This document shows positions 39,952-49,642 of a DNA stretch of 64,000 nt, in pieces (position 1 is the first letter of the stretch; each line of letters begins with the position of its first letter). Source of the DNA: Streptomyces sp. 11x1. GTDB taxonomy: Bacteria > Actinomycetota > Actinomycetes > Streptomycetales > Streptomycetaceae. A program made the position numbers and the translations under genes. Under the pieces are notes generated by a model. The model was not told the origin of the DNA and did no database searches. It was given only the letters and a program-made list of their open reading frames with translations. Where the stretch lies: NCBI RefSeq assembly GCF_032598905.1, contig NZ_CP122458.1, positions 4,923,001 through 4,987,000 of the forward strand. Direction: 5' to 3'.

Positions 39952-42117
39952 ATGATCGACCGCATCATGGGGCACCTACGGAACTGGCTGCTGCCCGCAC
40001 TGCTGGCGGTCGCGCAGCTGTCCGCCTGGCCGGGGCTCGCACTCGCGCGCGGCGAGACGGTGGAGGCGGTGCCGCTGGCCGTCGGCCCGGCCGTGACCGT
40101 GGCGGCCACCGCCGTTCTGGGGGTACGCCGGCGCTTCCCCGTCGCCGCCGCGCTCACCATCGAAGCCCTGCTGACCGCCGGGCTCGCCCTACCGGACCGC
40201 GCACTGATCGCCGCCGCCGTGGCAGGCGTGATCGCGCTGTACTCGGTGGCCGTACGGCGCCCGGCCCGCACCGCCGTCCTCGTCGCGTCCGCACTGGTCG
40301 CCTCGGGAACGGTCAGGGCCCTGCTGCTGTACGACTCCCCGGTGGACGTGGGCGGCGAGGCGCTGGCCAGTGTCGTGGTCTACGCGGGAACGGTGGGCGC
40401 CGGCCGCAGCCGCCGCCGCTGGCTCGCCGGACGGCGGGCCGCCGAACGGGAACTGGCGCGGGCCGAGGCCGTACGCGTCACCGCGGCCACCACGGAACGC
40501 CACCGGCTCGCCCGTGAACTGCACGACGTCAGCGCGCACCACCTCACCTCCGTCGTGGTCACCGCGAACGCCGCCCGTCACGTCGGCGACCGCAACCCGC
40601 AACTGACCGCCGACGCCCTGCGGTTGGCGGCGGAGGCCGGGCGCGAGACCGTCGCCGCGCTGAACCGGCTCGTCACGGTGATGCGGACCTCGGCGGCCGA
40701 CGAGGAGAGCCCCCTCGCGGAGCGCGTCGCCGAACTCGTGGCGGGATGCGTGCGCCTGGGCCAGCGCGTCGACGTGAGCATCGCCCCCGGCGCGGCCGAC
40801 CTGACGGGGCCGCCCGCCGAGGCCGCCTTCGGCATCGCCCGCGAGGCCCTCACCAACACGCTGCGCTACGCCCCCGGCGCGACGGTACGCGTGGTGATCC
40901 GCGACGACGCCGGAACACTGGACGTCCTGGTGGAGGACGACGGCACACCCCCACCACCGACCGACACCCCACCGACAGACGCGTCAGTGACCGATACACC
41001 ACCGGCAGACGCACCAACGACCGATACCCCACCGACCCTCACCACTCCGACGACTTCCGCCCCGGCGACACCTCCCGGCACGACCGCGGCCTCCACCGCC
41101 ACCGCCGCACCCACCACCCCCATCGGCACCCCCACTCCCATCGGCACCCCCGGCGTGGCCGCCGCAGCGGCGCGAGGGCTGGGAGCCGGACGCGGCACCG
41201 CCGGGATGCGGGACCGGGCCGTCGGTCTCGGCGGGACCCTCGTGGCGGGACCCCGCGCGGACGCTCCGGGGTGGTCGGTGCGGGCCCGGCTGCCGCGTCC
41301 CCCGACCGGCGCGGGCGTCAACTCGATTCTGCCGCGCTGGAGTTGGACCGACGCGGCGACCGTAGTGGCCCTCGCGGCGCTGCCCGTCGTCGCCGTCCTC
41401 ATCGAGCGGCCCGCCGCCACCGCCATGGCCTGCCTGCCCGCCGTCCTCCATGCGCTGCCTCTGCTGTGGCGGCGCCGGGCCCCGTGGACCGTTCTTCTCC
41501 TCGTGCTGGCCGCCGCCTGGATCCCGGCGGCCTGCCTCGCGCTCGGGCTGCTGCCGGCGGACGTGGCCTGGGCGCTGACCGTGGCGGGGGTCTGCGCGGA
41601 CTGTGTCGCCCTGCACGCGGTCGCGGCCTTCGCGGGACCCCCCGGCCGCACCTGGCCGGCGATCGGACCGGTGGCCACCGGTCTCGCGACGACGACGGTC
41701 GCGCTGGACGCGCTGGACGGCTTCGACACGGCCGGGGCGGACGGCCTCGGGCTCTGGTTCGGCGTCTTCCTCGCCGTCGTCCTCACGGTGCCCCTGGCCC
41801 TGCTGGCGGCCGGCGTCTGGGGCTCGGGCGTGTTCGTCCGCAGGCGGCGCGAGCGCGTCACCCGGCGCGAGGACAGCGCGTTGACGGCGGTGGTGTGGTC
41901 CGCCGTCGCCGAGGCGCACGAGGAGCGGCAGCGGATCGCCGCCGAGTTGCGTCAGGCCGTGCTCCACCACGCGCACGAGGTGGTGGCACACGCCGAACGC
42001 GACGACCTCGACGGCGCCGCGCGGCAGGCCAGAGCCGGCCTCGCCGCCATGCGCGAACTCCTGGCCGTCCTGAAAGGGACGACCGGCCCCGCCCTGAGAG
42101 GGACGACCGGTCCCTGA
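39952..42117 (+). CDS. large orphan NarL-type sensor histidine kinase, 721 aa
   Basis: First unit: four to five membrane helices (10-145), then HisKA_3 with ERHRLARELHDVSAHH (phospho-acceptor His191) and an HATPase domain (REALTNTLRYAPGATVRVVI, GRGTAGMRDRAVGLGG). A Thr/Pro-rich insert of about 75 residues splits the ATPase domain between its G1 and G2 boxes. A second set of five or so helices (about 470-630) leads to another HisKA_3-like helix, ERQRIAAELRQAVLHHAHEV, where the His-Asp pair is replaced by Arg-Gln and no ATPase follows. No response regulator gene is adjacent, so the partner is elsewhere. Confidence 0.88.
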   Translation: MIDRIMGHLRNWLLPALLAVAQLSAWPGLALARGETVEAVPLAVGPAVTVAATAVLGVRRRFPVAAALTIEALLTAGLALPDRALIAAAVAGVIALYSVAVRRPARTAVLVASALVASGTVRALLLYDSPVDVGGEALASVVVYAGTVGAGRSRRRWLAGRRAAERELARAEAVRVTAATTERHRLARELHDVSAHHLTSVVVTANAARHVGDRNPQLTADALRLAAEAGRETVAALNRLVTVMRTSAADEESPLAERVAELVAGCVRLGQRVDVSIAPGAADLTGPPAEAAFGIAREALTNTLRYAPGATVRVVIRDDAGTLDVLVEDDGTPPPPTDTPPTDASVTDTPPADAPTTDTPPTLTTPTTSAPATPPGTTAASTATAAPTTPIGTPTPIGTPGVAAAAARGLGAGRGTAGMRDRAVGLGGTLVAGPRADAPGWSVRARLPRPPTGAGVNSILPRWSWTDAATVVALAALPVVAVLIERPAATAMACLPAVLHALPLLWRRRAPWTVLLLVLAAAWIPAACLALGLLPADVAWALTVAGVCADCVALHAVAAFAGPPGRTWPAIGPVATGLATTTVALDALDGFDTAGADGLGLWFGVFLAVVLTVPLALLAAGVWGSGVFVRRRRERVTRREDSALTAVVWSAVAEAHEERQRIAAELRQAVLHHAHEVVAHAERDDLDGAARQARAGLAAMRELLAVLKGTTGPALRGTTGP

Positions 42118-42149
42118 AGGGAACGCGGTGTCAGGGGCTCCCGGTCTAC

Positions 42150-42362
42150 TCAGCCCTCCGCCCGCTCGGCGAGCGTGTGGGCCACGAGCGCGTTGGCGTG
42201 GCCGTGCCCGAGACCGTGCTCGCTCTTGAGCCAGGCGACGAGTTCCATGTGCCTGGTCAGCGGCGAGGACCGGATCAGGTCCTTCCACTCCGCGATCGGA
42301 CGGCCGTACTTCTTCTCGATCGAGGGAAAGTAGCTCGCGGGGCCCTTCACGGGTGCGGTCAT
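42150..42362 (-). CDS. DUF4287 protein, 70 aa
   Basis: Small conserved domain GPASYFPSIEKKYGRPIAEW, SSPLTRHMELVAWLKSEHGL, GHGHANALVAHTLAE, typical of DUF4287, common in actinobacteria and of unknown function. ATG 42362 is chosen over the longer frame because the DUF begins at MTAPVKG and GGAGAGG lies upstream. Convergent with the histidine kinase gene. Confidence 0.88.
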   Translation of the reverse strand: MTAPVKGPASYFPSIEKKYGRPIAEWKDLIRSSPLTRHMELVAWLKSEHGLGHGHANALVAHTLAERAEG

Positions 42363-42490
42363 GGCGGTCGTGTCCTCTCCTGTCCTGCGGGTCTTCGCAG
42401 GTGATGTGTGATGTGTCCTGCGGTCGTCGTAGGTCATGACCGGCGGGGACAGGAGAAGTCATCGACGCCCGGAAGTGACCCGGCCCACAC

Positions 42491-42546
42491 CGGATCACGC
42501 CCGGTCCGGATCACGCCCGGCCCACATCACTCCCGGTCCGGATCAC
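42491..42546. repeat. 16-bp tandem repeat
   Basis: CGGATCACGCCCGGTC and variants, about 3.5 copies, running up to the stop codon of the sugar-binding protein gene. Confidence 0.7.
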
Positions 42547-43631
42547 TTCAGGTCTTCGGCCGTGTAGTAGTCGCTGCCGAGCAGGACGTACTCGTAGTTG
42601 GACTTGTCGACGCTGATCGGCTGGAGCAGATACGCGGGCACGGCCTTGACGCCGTTCTTGTAGGCACGCCGGTTGTTGAGCTCCGGTGTCTCGCCCCTGA
42701 GGATGTCGTCGGCCATCTTCGCCGCGACCTCGGCGAGTTGGCGGAGGTCCTTGTAGATGGTCTGCGACTGCTCGCCCGCGACGATCGACCTCACCGAGGC
42801 CAGTTCGGCGTCCTGGCCGGTGATGACGGGGACGGGGGTGCCGGCGGTGCCGTAGCCGTCCGCCTTCAGGGCGTTCAGGACGCCGATGGAGATGCCGTCG
42901 TACGGCGAGAGCACCGCGTCGACCTTCTCGGTCCCGTACGACGCGGCGAGCAGCTTGGTCATGCGCTTCTGCGCGGTCGGCCCGTCCCAGCGCAGCGTGG
43001 TGATCCGCTCCAGCTCGGTCTGGCCGGACCGGACCACCAACTGCTTGTTGTCCAGGTACGGCTGGAGGAGGTGCATCGCGCCGTCGTAGAAGTACTTGGT
43101 GTTGTTGTCGTCGGGGGAACCGGCGAACAGCTCGATGTTGAACGGGCCCTTGCCCTCGTCGAGGCCGAGCTTGTCGATGATGTGCCGGGCCTGGAGCCGG
43201 CCGACCTGCTCGTTGTCGAAGGAGACGTAGTAGTCGACGTCCTTGGTGCCGAGGATGAGCCGGTCGTAGGAGATCACCGGGATCTCCGCGGCGGCGGCCT
43301 TCTTGAGCACATCGCCCAGGGACTTGTTGTCGATGGCCGCGATGATGAGGGCGTCGACGCGCTGCTCGACCAGTTTCTCGATCTGCGACACCTGGGCCTT
43401 CGGGTCGTCGTCCCCGTAGACCAGTTTGGTCTTGTACCCCTTGCCCTCCAGGTCCTCCACGACGCTCTTGCCGTCGGTGAGCCAGCGCTCGGAGGCCCGG
43501 GTCGGCATGGCGATACCGATCGTGCCGCCCCCGGAAGCGGCCTCGCCGGCCTCGCCGCCGCAGGCGGACACGGTGAGAGCGAGGGAGGTCGCTCCGGCGA
43601 GGGCTGCGAGGACGGCTCTTCGGTTACGCAT
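42543..43631 (-). CDS. sugar ABC transporter substrate-binding lipoprotein, 362 aa
   Basis: Lipobox LTVSACGG near residue 25 marks a lipoprotein outside the membrane. The mature part is a type-I periplasmic-binding fold of the ChvE/xylose type: TIGIAMPTRASERWLTDGKS, VDALIIAAIDNKSLGDVLKK, IPVISYDRLI, VDAVLSPYDGISIGVLNALK, PVPVITGQDAELASV. Such proteins bind monosaccharides for import. The expected ATPase and permease genes are missing on either side, so it must share a transporter, perhaps that of 50889-52951. ATG 43631 is preferred by spacing to GGGAA. Promoter at 43972-44000. Confidence 0.9.
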   Translation of the reverse strand: MRNRRAVLAALAGATSLALTVSACGGEAGEAASGGGTIGIAMPTRASERWLTDGKSVVEDLEGKGYKTKLVYGDDDPKAQVSQIEKLVEQRVDALIIAAIDNKSLGDVLKKAAAAEIPVISYDRLILGTKDVDYYVSFDNEQVGRLQARHIIDKLGLDEGKGPFNIELFAGSPDDNNTKYFYDGAMHLLQPYLDNKQLVVRSGQTELERITTLRWDGPTAQKRMTKLLAASYGTEKVDAVLSPYDGISIGVLNALKADGYGTAGTPVPVITGQDAELASVRSIVAGEQSQTIYKDLRQLAEVAAKMADDILRGETPELNNRRAYKNGVKAVPAYLLQPISVDKSNYEYVLLGSDYYTAEDLK

Positions 43632-43730
43632 GATGGTCATTTCCCGTTCTGGTCGTCGTGGGGGGCAGGGTGACGGCGCGACGGACGACCACGGGAGGGC
43701 GGCGGAGCCGATCGGGTGGCCCCGGGGAAC

Positions 43731-43778
43731 ATCCGCTCCACGGCCGGGCGGACCATCCGCTCCACGGCCGGGCGGACC
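43731..43778. repeat. 24-bp direct repeat (2 copies)
   Basis: Begins ATCCGCTCCACGGCCGGGCG; two exact adjacent copies in the leader region of the sugar-binding protein gene. Confidence 0.85.
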
Positions 43779-43971
43779 AGGGGAGGCCGGCCGGGTCGTC
43801 GGAGGTTCGCCACACAGCGGCTGTTCCGAACCCGCTGCCGGAGCGCGCCGCCGCACGGGTCGGGCCGCGTCTCGCCGCTCCGACCACGTGGGTGCTGCTT
43901 CTTCCGGTGATACGCGGGCACGTGCCTTTCAACCGTTCGAAATCTCGTCACATGGCCGGAATGCTGGCGAG

Positions 43972-44000
43972 ACATTAGGAGGGGATGGGCAGGGTGTCAA
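43972..44000 (-). promoter_or_regulatory. strong promoter of the sugar-binding protein gene
   Basis: On the minus strand TTGACA (43995-44000) and TAATGT (43972-43977) are 17 bp apart, an almost ideal vegetative promoter. Downstream, TTTCAACCGTTCGAAA (43928-43943, plus strand) is an imperfect palindrome that could bind a LacI-type repressor. The leader is about 330 nt. Confidence 0.75.
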
Positions 44001-44103
44001 CGGAACGAACACGAATGGTTGCAGAGGCGTGTGGGGTGGGTGGGACGGTTGGGGCGCACCCACCCAAACTGCGGTTCTGCGGCCGTGCCCGTGGATGCGC
44101 CGG

Positions 44104-44820
44104 TCAGGGGCGGTAGGCCGCGCGGTTGTGGTAAGCGACCTTGCCGGCGGGGAGCTTGGTGGGGGCGAAGAGCTGGTCGACCGTGACGAAGTGGAAGCCG
44201 CGGGCCTTGAGGGCCTTGATGATGCCGGGCACCGCGTCGACCGTCGTCCGGTGGATGTCGTGCATGAGGACGATGTCGCCGGGCCGGGTCTCGGCGTTGA
44301 CGTACTTCACGAGCCGGGCCGTGTCCTTGTACTTCCAGTCGAGGGTGTCGACGCTCCAGTGCACCAGCGGGCGCCCGGCGGCCGAACGCACGGTCGCGTT
44401 GTGGGCGCCGTAGGGGGCGCGGAAGGTGGTGGGCTTCTTGCCGGTCGCCTGCTTGATCGCCGTGTCCGTGCGGGAGAGCTGCGACTTGACCTTCGCGGCG
44501 CTGAGCTTGGTCAGGTTCGCGTGGTCCCAGCTGTGGTTGCCTATCTGGTGACCGGCCTGCGCCGCGGCGCGCACCGTCGCCGGGTTCTTCTGGACGTTGG
44601 TGCCGACGGCGTAGAACGTCGCTCTGACGTCACGGTCGTTGAGGATGCCCAGCAGCCGCTGGGTGTCCTTGACCGGCCCGTCGTCGAAGGTCAGGGCGAC
44701 GCACTTCACCTTGCGGCAGTCGACGGCCTGAGGCGCGGCGGAGGCGGACGTGGCGGTGCCGACGAGCGTGGTGGCACCGAGGGCGGTGGTGACGGCCGAG
44801 ATGACGAGGCGACGGTGCAT
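44104..44820 (-). CDS. secreted polysaccharide deacetylase (NodB family), 238 aa
   Basis: Signal peptide MHRRLVISAVTTALGATTLV with cleavage after SASA. The NodB fold shows all motifs: TFDDGP (44-49), HSWDH (96-100, metal His), RAPYGAHN (catalytic Arg region), DTLDW and LMHDIH. It removes N-acetyl groups from chitin, peptidoglycan or similar glycans outside the cell. GGAGG six bases before the ATG. Monocistronic. Confidence 0.95.
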   Translation of the reverse strand: MHRRLVISAVTTALGATTLVGTATSASAAPQAVDCRKVKCVALTFDDGPVKDTQRLLGILNDRDVRATFYAVGTNVQKNPATVRAAAQAGHQIGNHSWDHANLTKLSAAKVKSQLSRTDTAIKQATGKKPTTFRAPYGAHNATVRSAAGRPLVHWSVDTLDWKYKDTARLVKYVNAETRPGDIVLMHDIHRTTVDAVPGIIKALKARGFHFVTVDQLFAPTKLPAGKVAYHNRAAYRP

Positions 44821-45073
44821 CGGGTCCTCCGGTGACGGTGAGCTTCCCTGGAATGTCCCTGAACTTCCCTTGCGGGCAACGGACTTCCTTGTAAGACGCA
44901 TACGGCACGGCCTTGGATGTACGCGAAGGGCAGCACGATTCGGAGGGGTTCGCACCGGTTCGGGGCGCGCCTCGGACTTTCTCGGCGACCACCCCTCAGA
45001 TCTCGTCAACTCCCTTTGTTTGCAAGGCCATTGGGAGGGGATGACCCGTTTGGGGCGGGGCTGGGGAGGGTGC

Positions 45074-46633
45074 ATGAAGTGGCGTCGTCGGCCGAAGTCC
45101 GGTGCCTCCGCGGGCGGTGCGCAGCCGGGGCCGGACCCCACGCGGGACGCCGGAGAGACGGGCGAGGACGCCGACGCGGGTCTCAGACGACGCGTGGGCG
45201 AGCTGTTCACCGAGGCTCAGGTGCTGATGCTCAACGGGCGGCCCGGCGAGGGCGTGCCGTTGCAGCAGGAGGCCCGGCGGCTGATGTACGACCTGATCGA
45301 GCGGAACCCGGCCGACCGCGCGGCCAAGGAGATGCTCGGCAGTGTGCTGTACGGCCTGGGATCCACGCTGACCAGCGCGAACGAACCAGGACAGGCCCTC
45401 GACGCCCTCACGGAGTGCGCGGCCCTCTACGAGGAACTCGCCCAGCAGCCGGCCGGAGGTGGCGGGAACGCCGCGTCCGACGGGCGCGCCGCGTCCGCCA
45501 TGGTTCCGCTCCTCGCCGACGTCCACGCGCGCAAGGCGCACGCGCTCAGCGTGCTGGGGCACGGGGCGTCCGCCCTCGTCGAGTCGGACGAGGCGGTCAT
45601 GTCGTATCTGGGCCTCGGTGCCGACGCCACCGACAGCCCCCACCATCTCGACCTCGCCCGCGTGCTGAGCCTGAACGCGGGCGTGCTGTACAACTTCGGC
45701 GACCGGGACCTCGCCGTCTGCTCGGCCGACTGGGCCGTCCGGTACTACCTGGCCAAGGGCGAGTCGATCAACAGCGGCTCCCTCGCCGAGGCCGTCATGC
45801 ACGGGCAGTATCTACGGGAGGCCGCCGGCATCGCGGCCCGGATCCACACCGAGCAGGGCAGGCTCTCGATCGCCGTCGGAGCCGGTGCGGCCCAGGTGCA
45901 GACCGCACGGGCCCTGGCCCAGTCGGACAGCCCGAACGACCGCGCCCATCTGGCCTCCGCCCTCACCCGCCACGGCCTCGATCTGCGGGTCGCGGGCCGT
46001 ACGGCCGAGGGCAACGAGCTCATCCGGGAGGCCCGGGGCATCGATCCCGCCGCAGAGGCCGACGCCACCCGGGAGTGGCAGTCGCTGACCGGCCGGAGTC
46101 CGGAGCGCGGCGGCAGGCGCACGATCGCGTCGTACTCGGCAGCGCTCGCCGCCGCGAGCCGGGTCCTCGGGGAGGACGCGGTGCCGGCGGTCCTGCGCGA
46201 CCTCGCGTTCGACCCGTCGGCCGGGGCCACGACCGTGACGCCGTCCCTGCGCTGCGAGCCGCAGACCGCCCCCGTCCTGGCGACCCTGTTCGCCGAGGCC
46301 GCCCTCGGTCTGCTGCGCGCCCCGGGCTCCGACAGCGCGGGCGCGGCCGGTGTCCTAGGACTCCAGGCGCACTGCCTGTTCGCCTCGGCCTCCCGGGTCC
46401 AGGCCACGCTGATGCGCTCCCGGTTCCACGAGTTCGGCAGCACCTGGGCGCGGCTGCTGCTCGCCCTGATCGCCGCGTGCGAGGCCGACCCCGCGGATGC
46501 GGCGCTCGCGGAGGATTTGACGGGCTGGCTGGGCGGCGTCGCGCTGCGGCTCCAGCCGTTCACCCTGATCGACGGGGTGACTGAACGGCTGGTCGAGGAG
46601 TGCACCGCCCTCATCGACCGCCGGGGCACCTGA
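45074..46633 (+). CDS. large conserved protein with TPR-like helices, 519 aa
   Basis: No signal peptide or membrane segment. The middle (about 60-330) consists of repeated helix pairs like tetratricopeptide repeats (LFTEAQVLMLNGRPGEGVPL, GSTLTSANEPGQALDALTEC, GAGAAQVQTARALAQSDSPN). The C-terminal third is another helical domain. Such proteins usually mediate protein contacts. ATG with GGGGAGGG upstream. The upstream in-frame extension to 44750 is Arg-rich and rejected. Function unknown. Confidence 0.75.
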   Translation: MKWRRRPKSGASAGGAQPGPDPTRDAGETGEDADAGLRRRVGELFTEAQVLMLNGRPGEGVPLQQEARRLMYDLIERNPADRAAKEMLGSVLYGLGSTLTSANEPGQALDALTECAALYEELAQQPAGGGGNAASDGRAASAMVPLLADVHARKAHALSVLGHGASALVESDEAVMSYLGLGADATDSPHHLDLARVLSLNAGVLYNFGDRDLAVCSADWAVRYYLAKGESINSGSLAEAVMHGQYLREAAGIAARIHTEQGRLSIAVGAGAAQVQTARALAQSDSPNDRAHLASALTRHGLDLRVAGRTAEGNELIREARGIDPAAEADATREWQSLTGRSPERGGRRTIASYSAALAAASRVLGEDAVPAVLRDLAFDPSAGATTVTPSLRCEPQTAPVLATLFAEAALGLLRAPGSDSAGAAGVLGLQAHCLFASASRVQATLMRSRFHEFGSTWARLLLALIAACEADPADAALAEDLTGWLGGVALRLQPFTLIDGVTERLVEECTALIDRRGT

Positions 46634-46684
46634 GAGCCGTACGGCGTGCCGAGCCGACGGGACCGGGCCACGGCGCCCGCCACT

Positions 46685-46798
46685 GGCACCGGCACCGGCA
46701 CCCGCACCCGCACCCGCACCCGACAGATGCACGCAGGGCCGGACAGCCGACAGACACACGCAGGCCCGGCCCCGACGGATACACGCAGGCCCGGGGAG
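46685..46798. repeat. short GC-rich tandem repeats
   Basis: GGCACC/CGCACC hexamers (46685-46721), then about three diverged ~25-bp units containing CACGCAGGCCCGG (46722-46798). Confidence 0.65.
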
Positions 46799-46881
46799 CA
46801 GGTGCACGGGGTGTGAGAGCACCTGACGGCATCGCTGCCTGACGCGTAGGAGTCAGGCGGAGCCCAGCTGACCCTGCGGTC

Positions 46882-46922
46882 GGGGCCGTCCTTCCGCCCC
46901 CCTCCGGCGGGAGGACGGCCCC
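46882..46922. terminator. bidirectional hairpin terminator
   Basis: GGGGCCGTCCT...AGGACGGCCCC with further CCGCC/GGCGG pairing, between the convergent genes ending at 46633 and 46946. Confidence 0.85.
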
Positions 46923-46945
46923 GGCGCTTCCCTGTGCCCGCCCGG

Positions 46946-47569
46946 TCAGTACAGCTTGTTGACGGCCGTGGTCGTGGTCTTCTTGAAGGCGGCCACGGGC
47001 GCGTCGGTGAAGTCGCCCATCTGCCCCCACTGGACGACGGTGACGGTGTTGCCGTCCCGCCCGACCGACATCAGGGCGACGTCGGTGGCGCCCCAGGACG
47101 TCTCGGTGTTCACGCCGCGGACGCGCGCGCCCTCCTCGACCGGCAGCGTGCCGAAGTCCCGGCCCTCGGCGTCGATGTCGGGCGAGCCCGCTTCCAGGCG
47201 GTCGGCGCAGGTGCGGAACAGGTCGTCGTAGTGCTTCGCCAGGCCCTTGGCCAGAGCGGGTGTGCTCGCCACGACGGTCAGCTGCACGGCGCCGGTGTCC
47301 ACGTCGGTCCGGAACTCCCGGTGCCGGTAGTCGTAGTCGGGCACGTTCTCCGTGTGGAAGCAGAGGTCGAGCGCCGCCGGGACCCCCTCGGCGACCGGCC
47401 CGGCGGTCCAGGACGACGACGGGTGCGGCGGCAGCTGGGACGCCGACAGGAACTTGGGCGCGGCGGCCTTCGTGGCGGCCCCGGCGGCCGGCGCCGTCAG
47501 CACCGAGCCCGCCGCGAGGGCGACGACGGCGAGGGCGGTGAGAGCGCTCGTACGGATGCGCAAGGACAT
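46946..47569 (-). CDS. secreted protein, 207 aa
   Basis: Signal peptide MSLRIRTSALTALAVVALAA, cleavage near AGA-A (29-31). The mature part contains two Cys (C70, C121), a stretch LDLCFHTENVPDYDYRHREF and the ending TNTVTVVQWGQMGDF-like beta strands with VAAFKKTTTTAVNKLY. It resembles the extracellular sensor-like domains of actinobacterial lipoproteins, but I cannot name a family. Exported; no neighbours suggest a role. The upstream stretch 47570-47887 shows no other gene. Confidence 0.7.
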   Translation of the reverse strand: MSLRIRTSALTALAVVALAAGSVLTAPAAGAATKAAAPKFLSASQLPPHPSSSWTAGPVAEGVPAALDLCFHTENVPDYDYRHREFRTDVDTGAVQLTVVASTPALAKGLAKHYDDLFRTCADRLEAGSPDIDAEGRDFGTLPVEEGARVRGVNTETSWGATDVALMSVGRDGNTVTVVQWGQMGDFTDAPVAAFKKTTTTAVNKLY

Positions 47570-47887
47570 GGGTGTTCCCCCGTGAATGAGTGAGTGATGC
47601 CTGGGCTGAACGCCCCGAAGAGACCGGCTGGTCGGCCCGGCCCTGCTCGGTGCGGCACCAAGAGCATCGGCGCCCCCGGCAACCGAACGCAACAGCCACC
47701 GCCCCATCGAGCTCCCTGGAACCATCCCACCCCATTTGACCTGCGAATACGTGGATGCCTGGGATGGCTTCGCGGGCCGGTCGGGGCCCTCGGAGGACGG
47801 GGGAACCCACCTCGCTGACGCCCTGCGCGTGGCCGAGTCACGCGGCATGCGGTTGCCCGAGCCGGAGGTGGACCCGCCCGCGGCGCG

Positions 47888-49513
47888 TCAGGGGCGCACG
47901 GTGCGAGCCGGTGCGGAGCCGGTGGTCTCGTCGGCGTCGGCCTCGCCCACGGCCACGGCCGCCGCCGCGATGCTGCGCGCCATCCTCCCGAACACCGCCG
48001 CGTGGAAGGGCGCCACGCTCCACCAGTACACATGCCCCGCCAGTCCGTGCGGATGGAACAGGGCGCGCTGCCGGTAGACCGTCCGCCCCTCCTCGTCCCG
48101 GTCGACGGTCATCTCCAGCCAGGCCAGGCCCGGCAGCCGCATCTCCGCGCGCAGCCGGAGCAGTCGGCCCGGCTCGATCTCCTCCACCCGCCAGAAGTCG
48201 AGGCTGTCGCCGATCCGCAGCCGGGCGGCGTCCCGTCGGCCCCGGCGCAGTCCGACCCCGCCGACCAGCCGGTCCGCCCAGCCGCGCAGGGACCAGGCCA
48301 GGGGCGAGGAGTACCAGCCGTTCTCGCCGCCGATCGCCTCCACCACCCGCCACAGCGCCCGCGGCGGGGCCGAGACCGTGCGCTCGCGGTGGTCGCAGTA
48401 GAGGCTGCCGCCCGCCCAGTCGGGGTCGGTGGGCAGCGGATCGCTGGGGGCGCGGGGCGTGGCGGCGGAGGACCACCGGGTCGCCACGTCGGCGTCCTGT
48501 ACGCGTCGCAGGGCCAGCGCGATCGCCCGGTCCAGGCCGACCGGCCCCTCCGGCGGGTCGGGCACGTACCGGACGATGTCCCGCTCGCCGCACACCACCT
48601 CGTGCCGCAGCGACTCGACGAGCGGGCGCGCGAGACCGCCGGGCACCGGGGTGACCAGCCCGACCCACAGACTGGACAGCCGTGGGGTGAGCAGCGGCAC
48701 GGGCACGATGACCCGTTTCGGCAGCTCCGCGACGGCCGCGTACCGCCGCATCATCTGCTCGTACGTGACGACGTCCGGCCCGCCGATGTCGAAGGTCCGG
48801 TTCACGTCCTCCGGCAGTTCCGCGCAGCCGACGAGGAGGCGGAGCACGTCCCGGACGGCGATCGGCTGGATACGGGTGCGGACCCAGCTGGGGGTCACCA
48901 TCACGGGCAGCCGTTCGGTGAGATGGCGGAGCATCTCGAACGAGGCCGACCCGGACCCGATGATCACGGCGGCCCGGAGCACGGCGGTGGGGACGCCCGA
49001 GGCCAGCAGCACCCGGCCCACCTCGGCGCGGGACCGCAGATGCGGCGAGAGTTCGCGCTCGGGGACTCCGGCGGGGGTCAGCCCGCCGAGATAGACGATC
49101 CGCCGCACCCCGGCGGCCCGCGCCCGCTCCCCGAAGATCTCCGCCGCGCGCCGGTCGGTCTCCTCGAACCCCCGCCCGGTGCCGAGCGCGTGCACGAGGT
49201 AGTACGCGACGTCCACGCCCTCCATGGCCGCCCCCACGGACTCCGGGTCCGTCACATCCCCACCCACCACCTCCACCCGCCCGGCCCACGGATGGTCCCG
49301 CAACTTCCCGGGCACCCGCGCCAGACACCGCACCGCATACCCGGCCTCCAACAACTCGGGCACGAGCCGGCCCCCGATGTACCCGGTGGCACCGGTGACC
49401 AGGCAGCTCAGCGGGCGGTCGTCATCGGCCACGGGGGCGGGAGCATGAGCCGTACGGGTGGTACGGGTGGTACGGGCGGTATGCGTGGTACGGATCGTGC
49501 GGGACGTGTTCAT
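47888..49513 (-). CDS. NAD(P)-binding SDR + DUF2867 protein, 541 aa
   Basis: Residues ~35-330 form an extended Rossmann domain (CLVTGATGYIGGRLVPELLE, DVAYYLVHALGTGRGFEETD, VRRIVYLGGLTP) like NmrA/atypical SDR proteins. Residues ~370-515 match DUF2867 (WRVVEAIGGENGWYSSPLAW, RLLRLRAEMRLPGLAWLEMT), a START-like domain. This fusion is widespread and annotated only as oxidoreductase. The first ~30 residues are Thr/Arg repeats from a GTGGTACGG-like DNA repeat, so a later start is possible. Divergent from the sugar importer operon. Confidence 0.87.
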   Translation of the reverse strand: MNTSRTIRTTHTARTTRTTRTAHAPAPVADDDRPLSCLVTGATGYIGGRLVPELLEAGYAVRCLARVPGKLRDHPWAGRVEVVGGDVTDPESVGAAMEGVDVAYYLVHALGTGRGFEETDRRAAEIFGERARAAGVRRIVYLGGLTPAGVPERELSPHLRSRAEVGRVLLASGVPTAVLRAAVIIGSGSASFEMLRHLTERLPVMVTPSWVRTRIQPIAVRDVLRLLVGCAELPEDVNRTFDIGGPDVVTYEQMMRRYAAVAELPKRVIVPVPLLTPRLSSLWVGLVTPVPGGLARPLVESLRHEVVCGERDIVRYVPDPPEGPVGLDRAIALALRRVQDADVATRWSSAATPRAPSDPLPTDPDWAGGSLYCDHRERTVSAPPRALWRVVEAIGGENGWYSSPLAWSLRGWADRLVGGVGLRRGRRDAARLRIGDSLDFWRVEEIEPGRLLRLRAEMRLPGLAWLEMTVDRDEEGRTVYRQRALFHPHGLAGHVYWWSVAPFHAAVFGRMARSIAAAAVAVGEADADETTGSAPARTVRP

Positions 49514-49642
49514 ACCGGCACCGGCCTCTGTGTCGCGGCTCGCGGCTCCCCCGGCCCATGCTCAGCGCCACGCAGAGGCCCCGCAACCTCGGCACGAAGC
49601 CTGCCGCACCAGGGGTCTCGCCTCACCCGCCCGCCCACCCTC

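Noticed and set aside
43731..43778. CRISPR or phage attachment site
   Set aside because: Only two adjacent exact copies with no spacer, integrase or tRNA.
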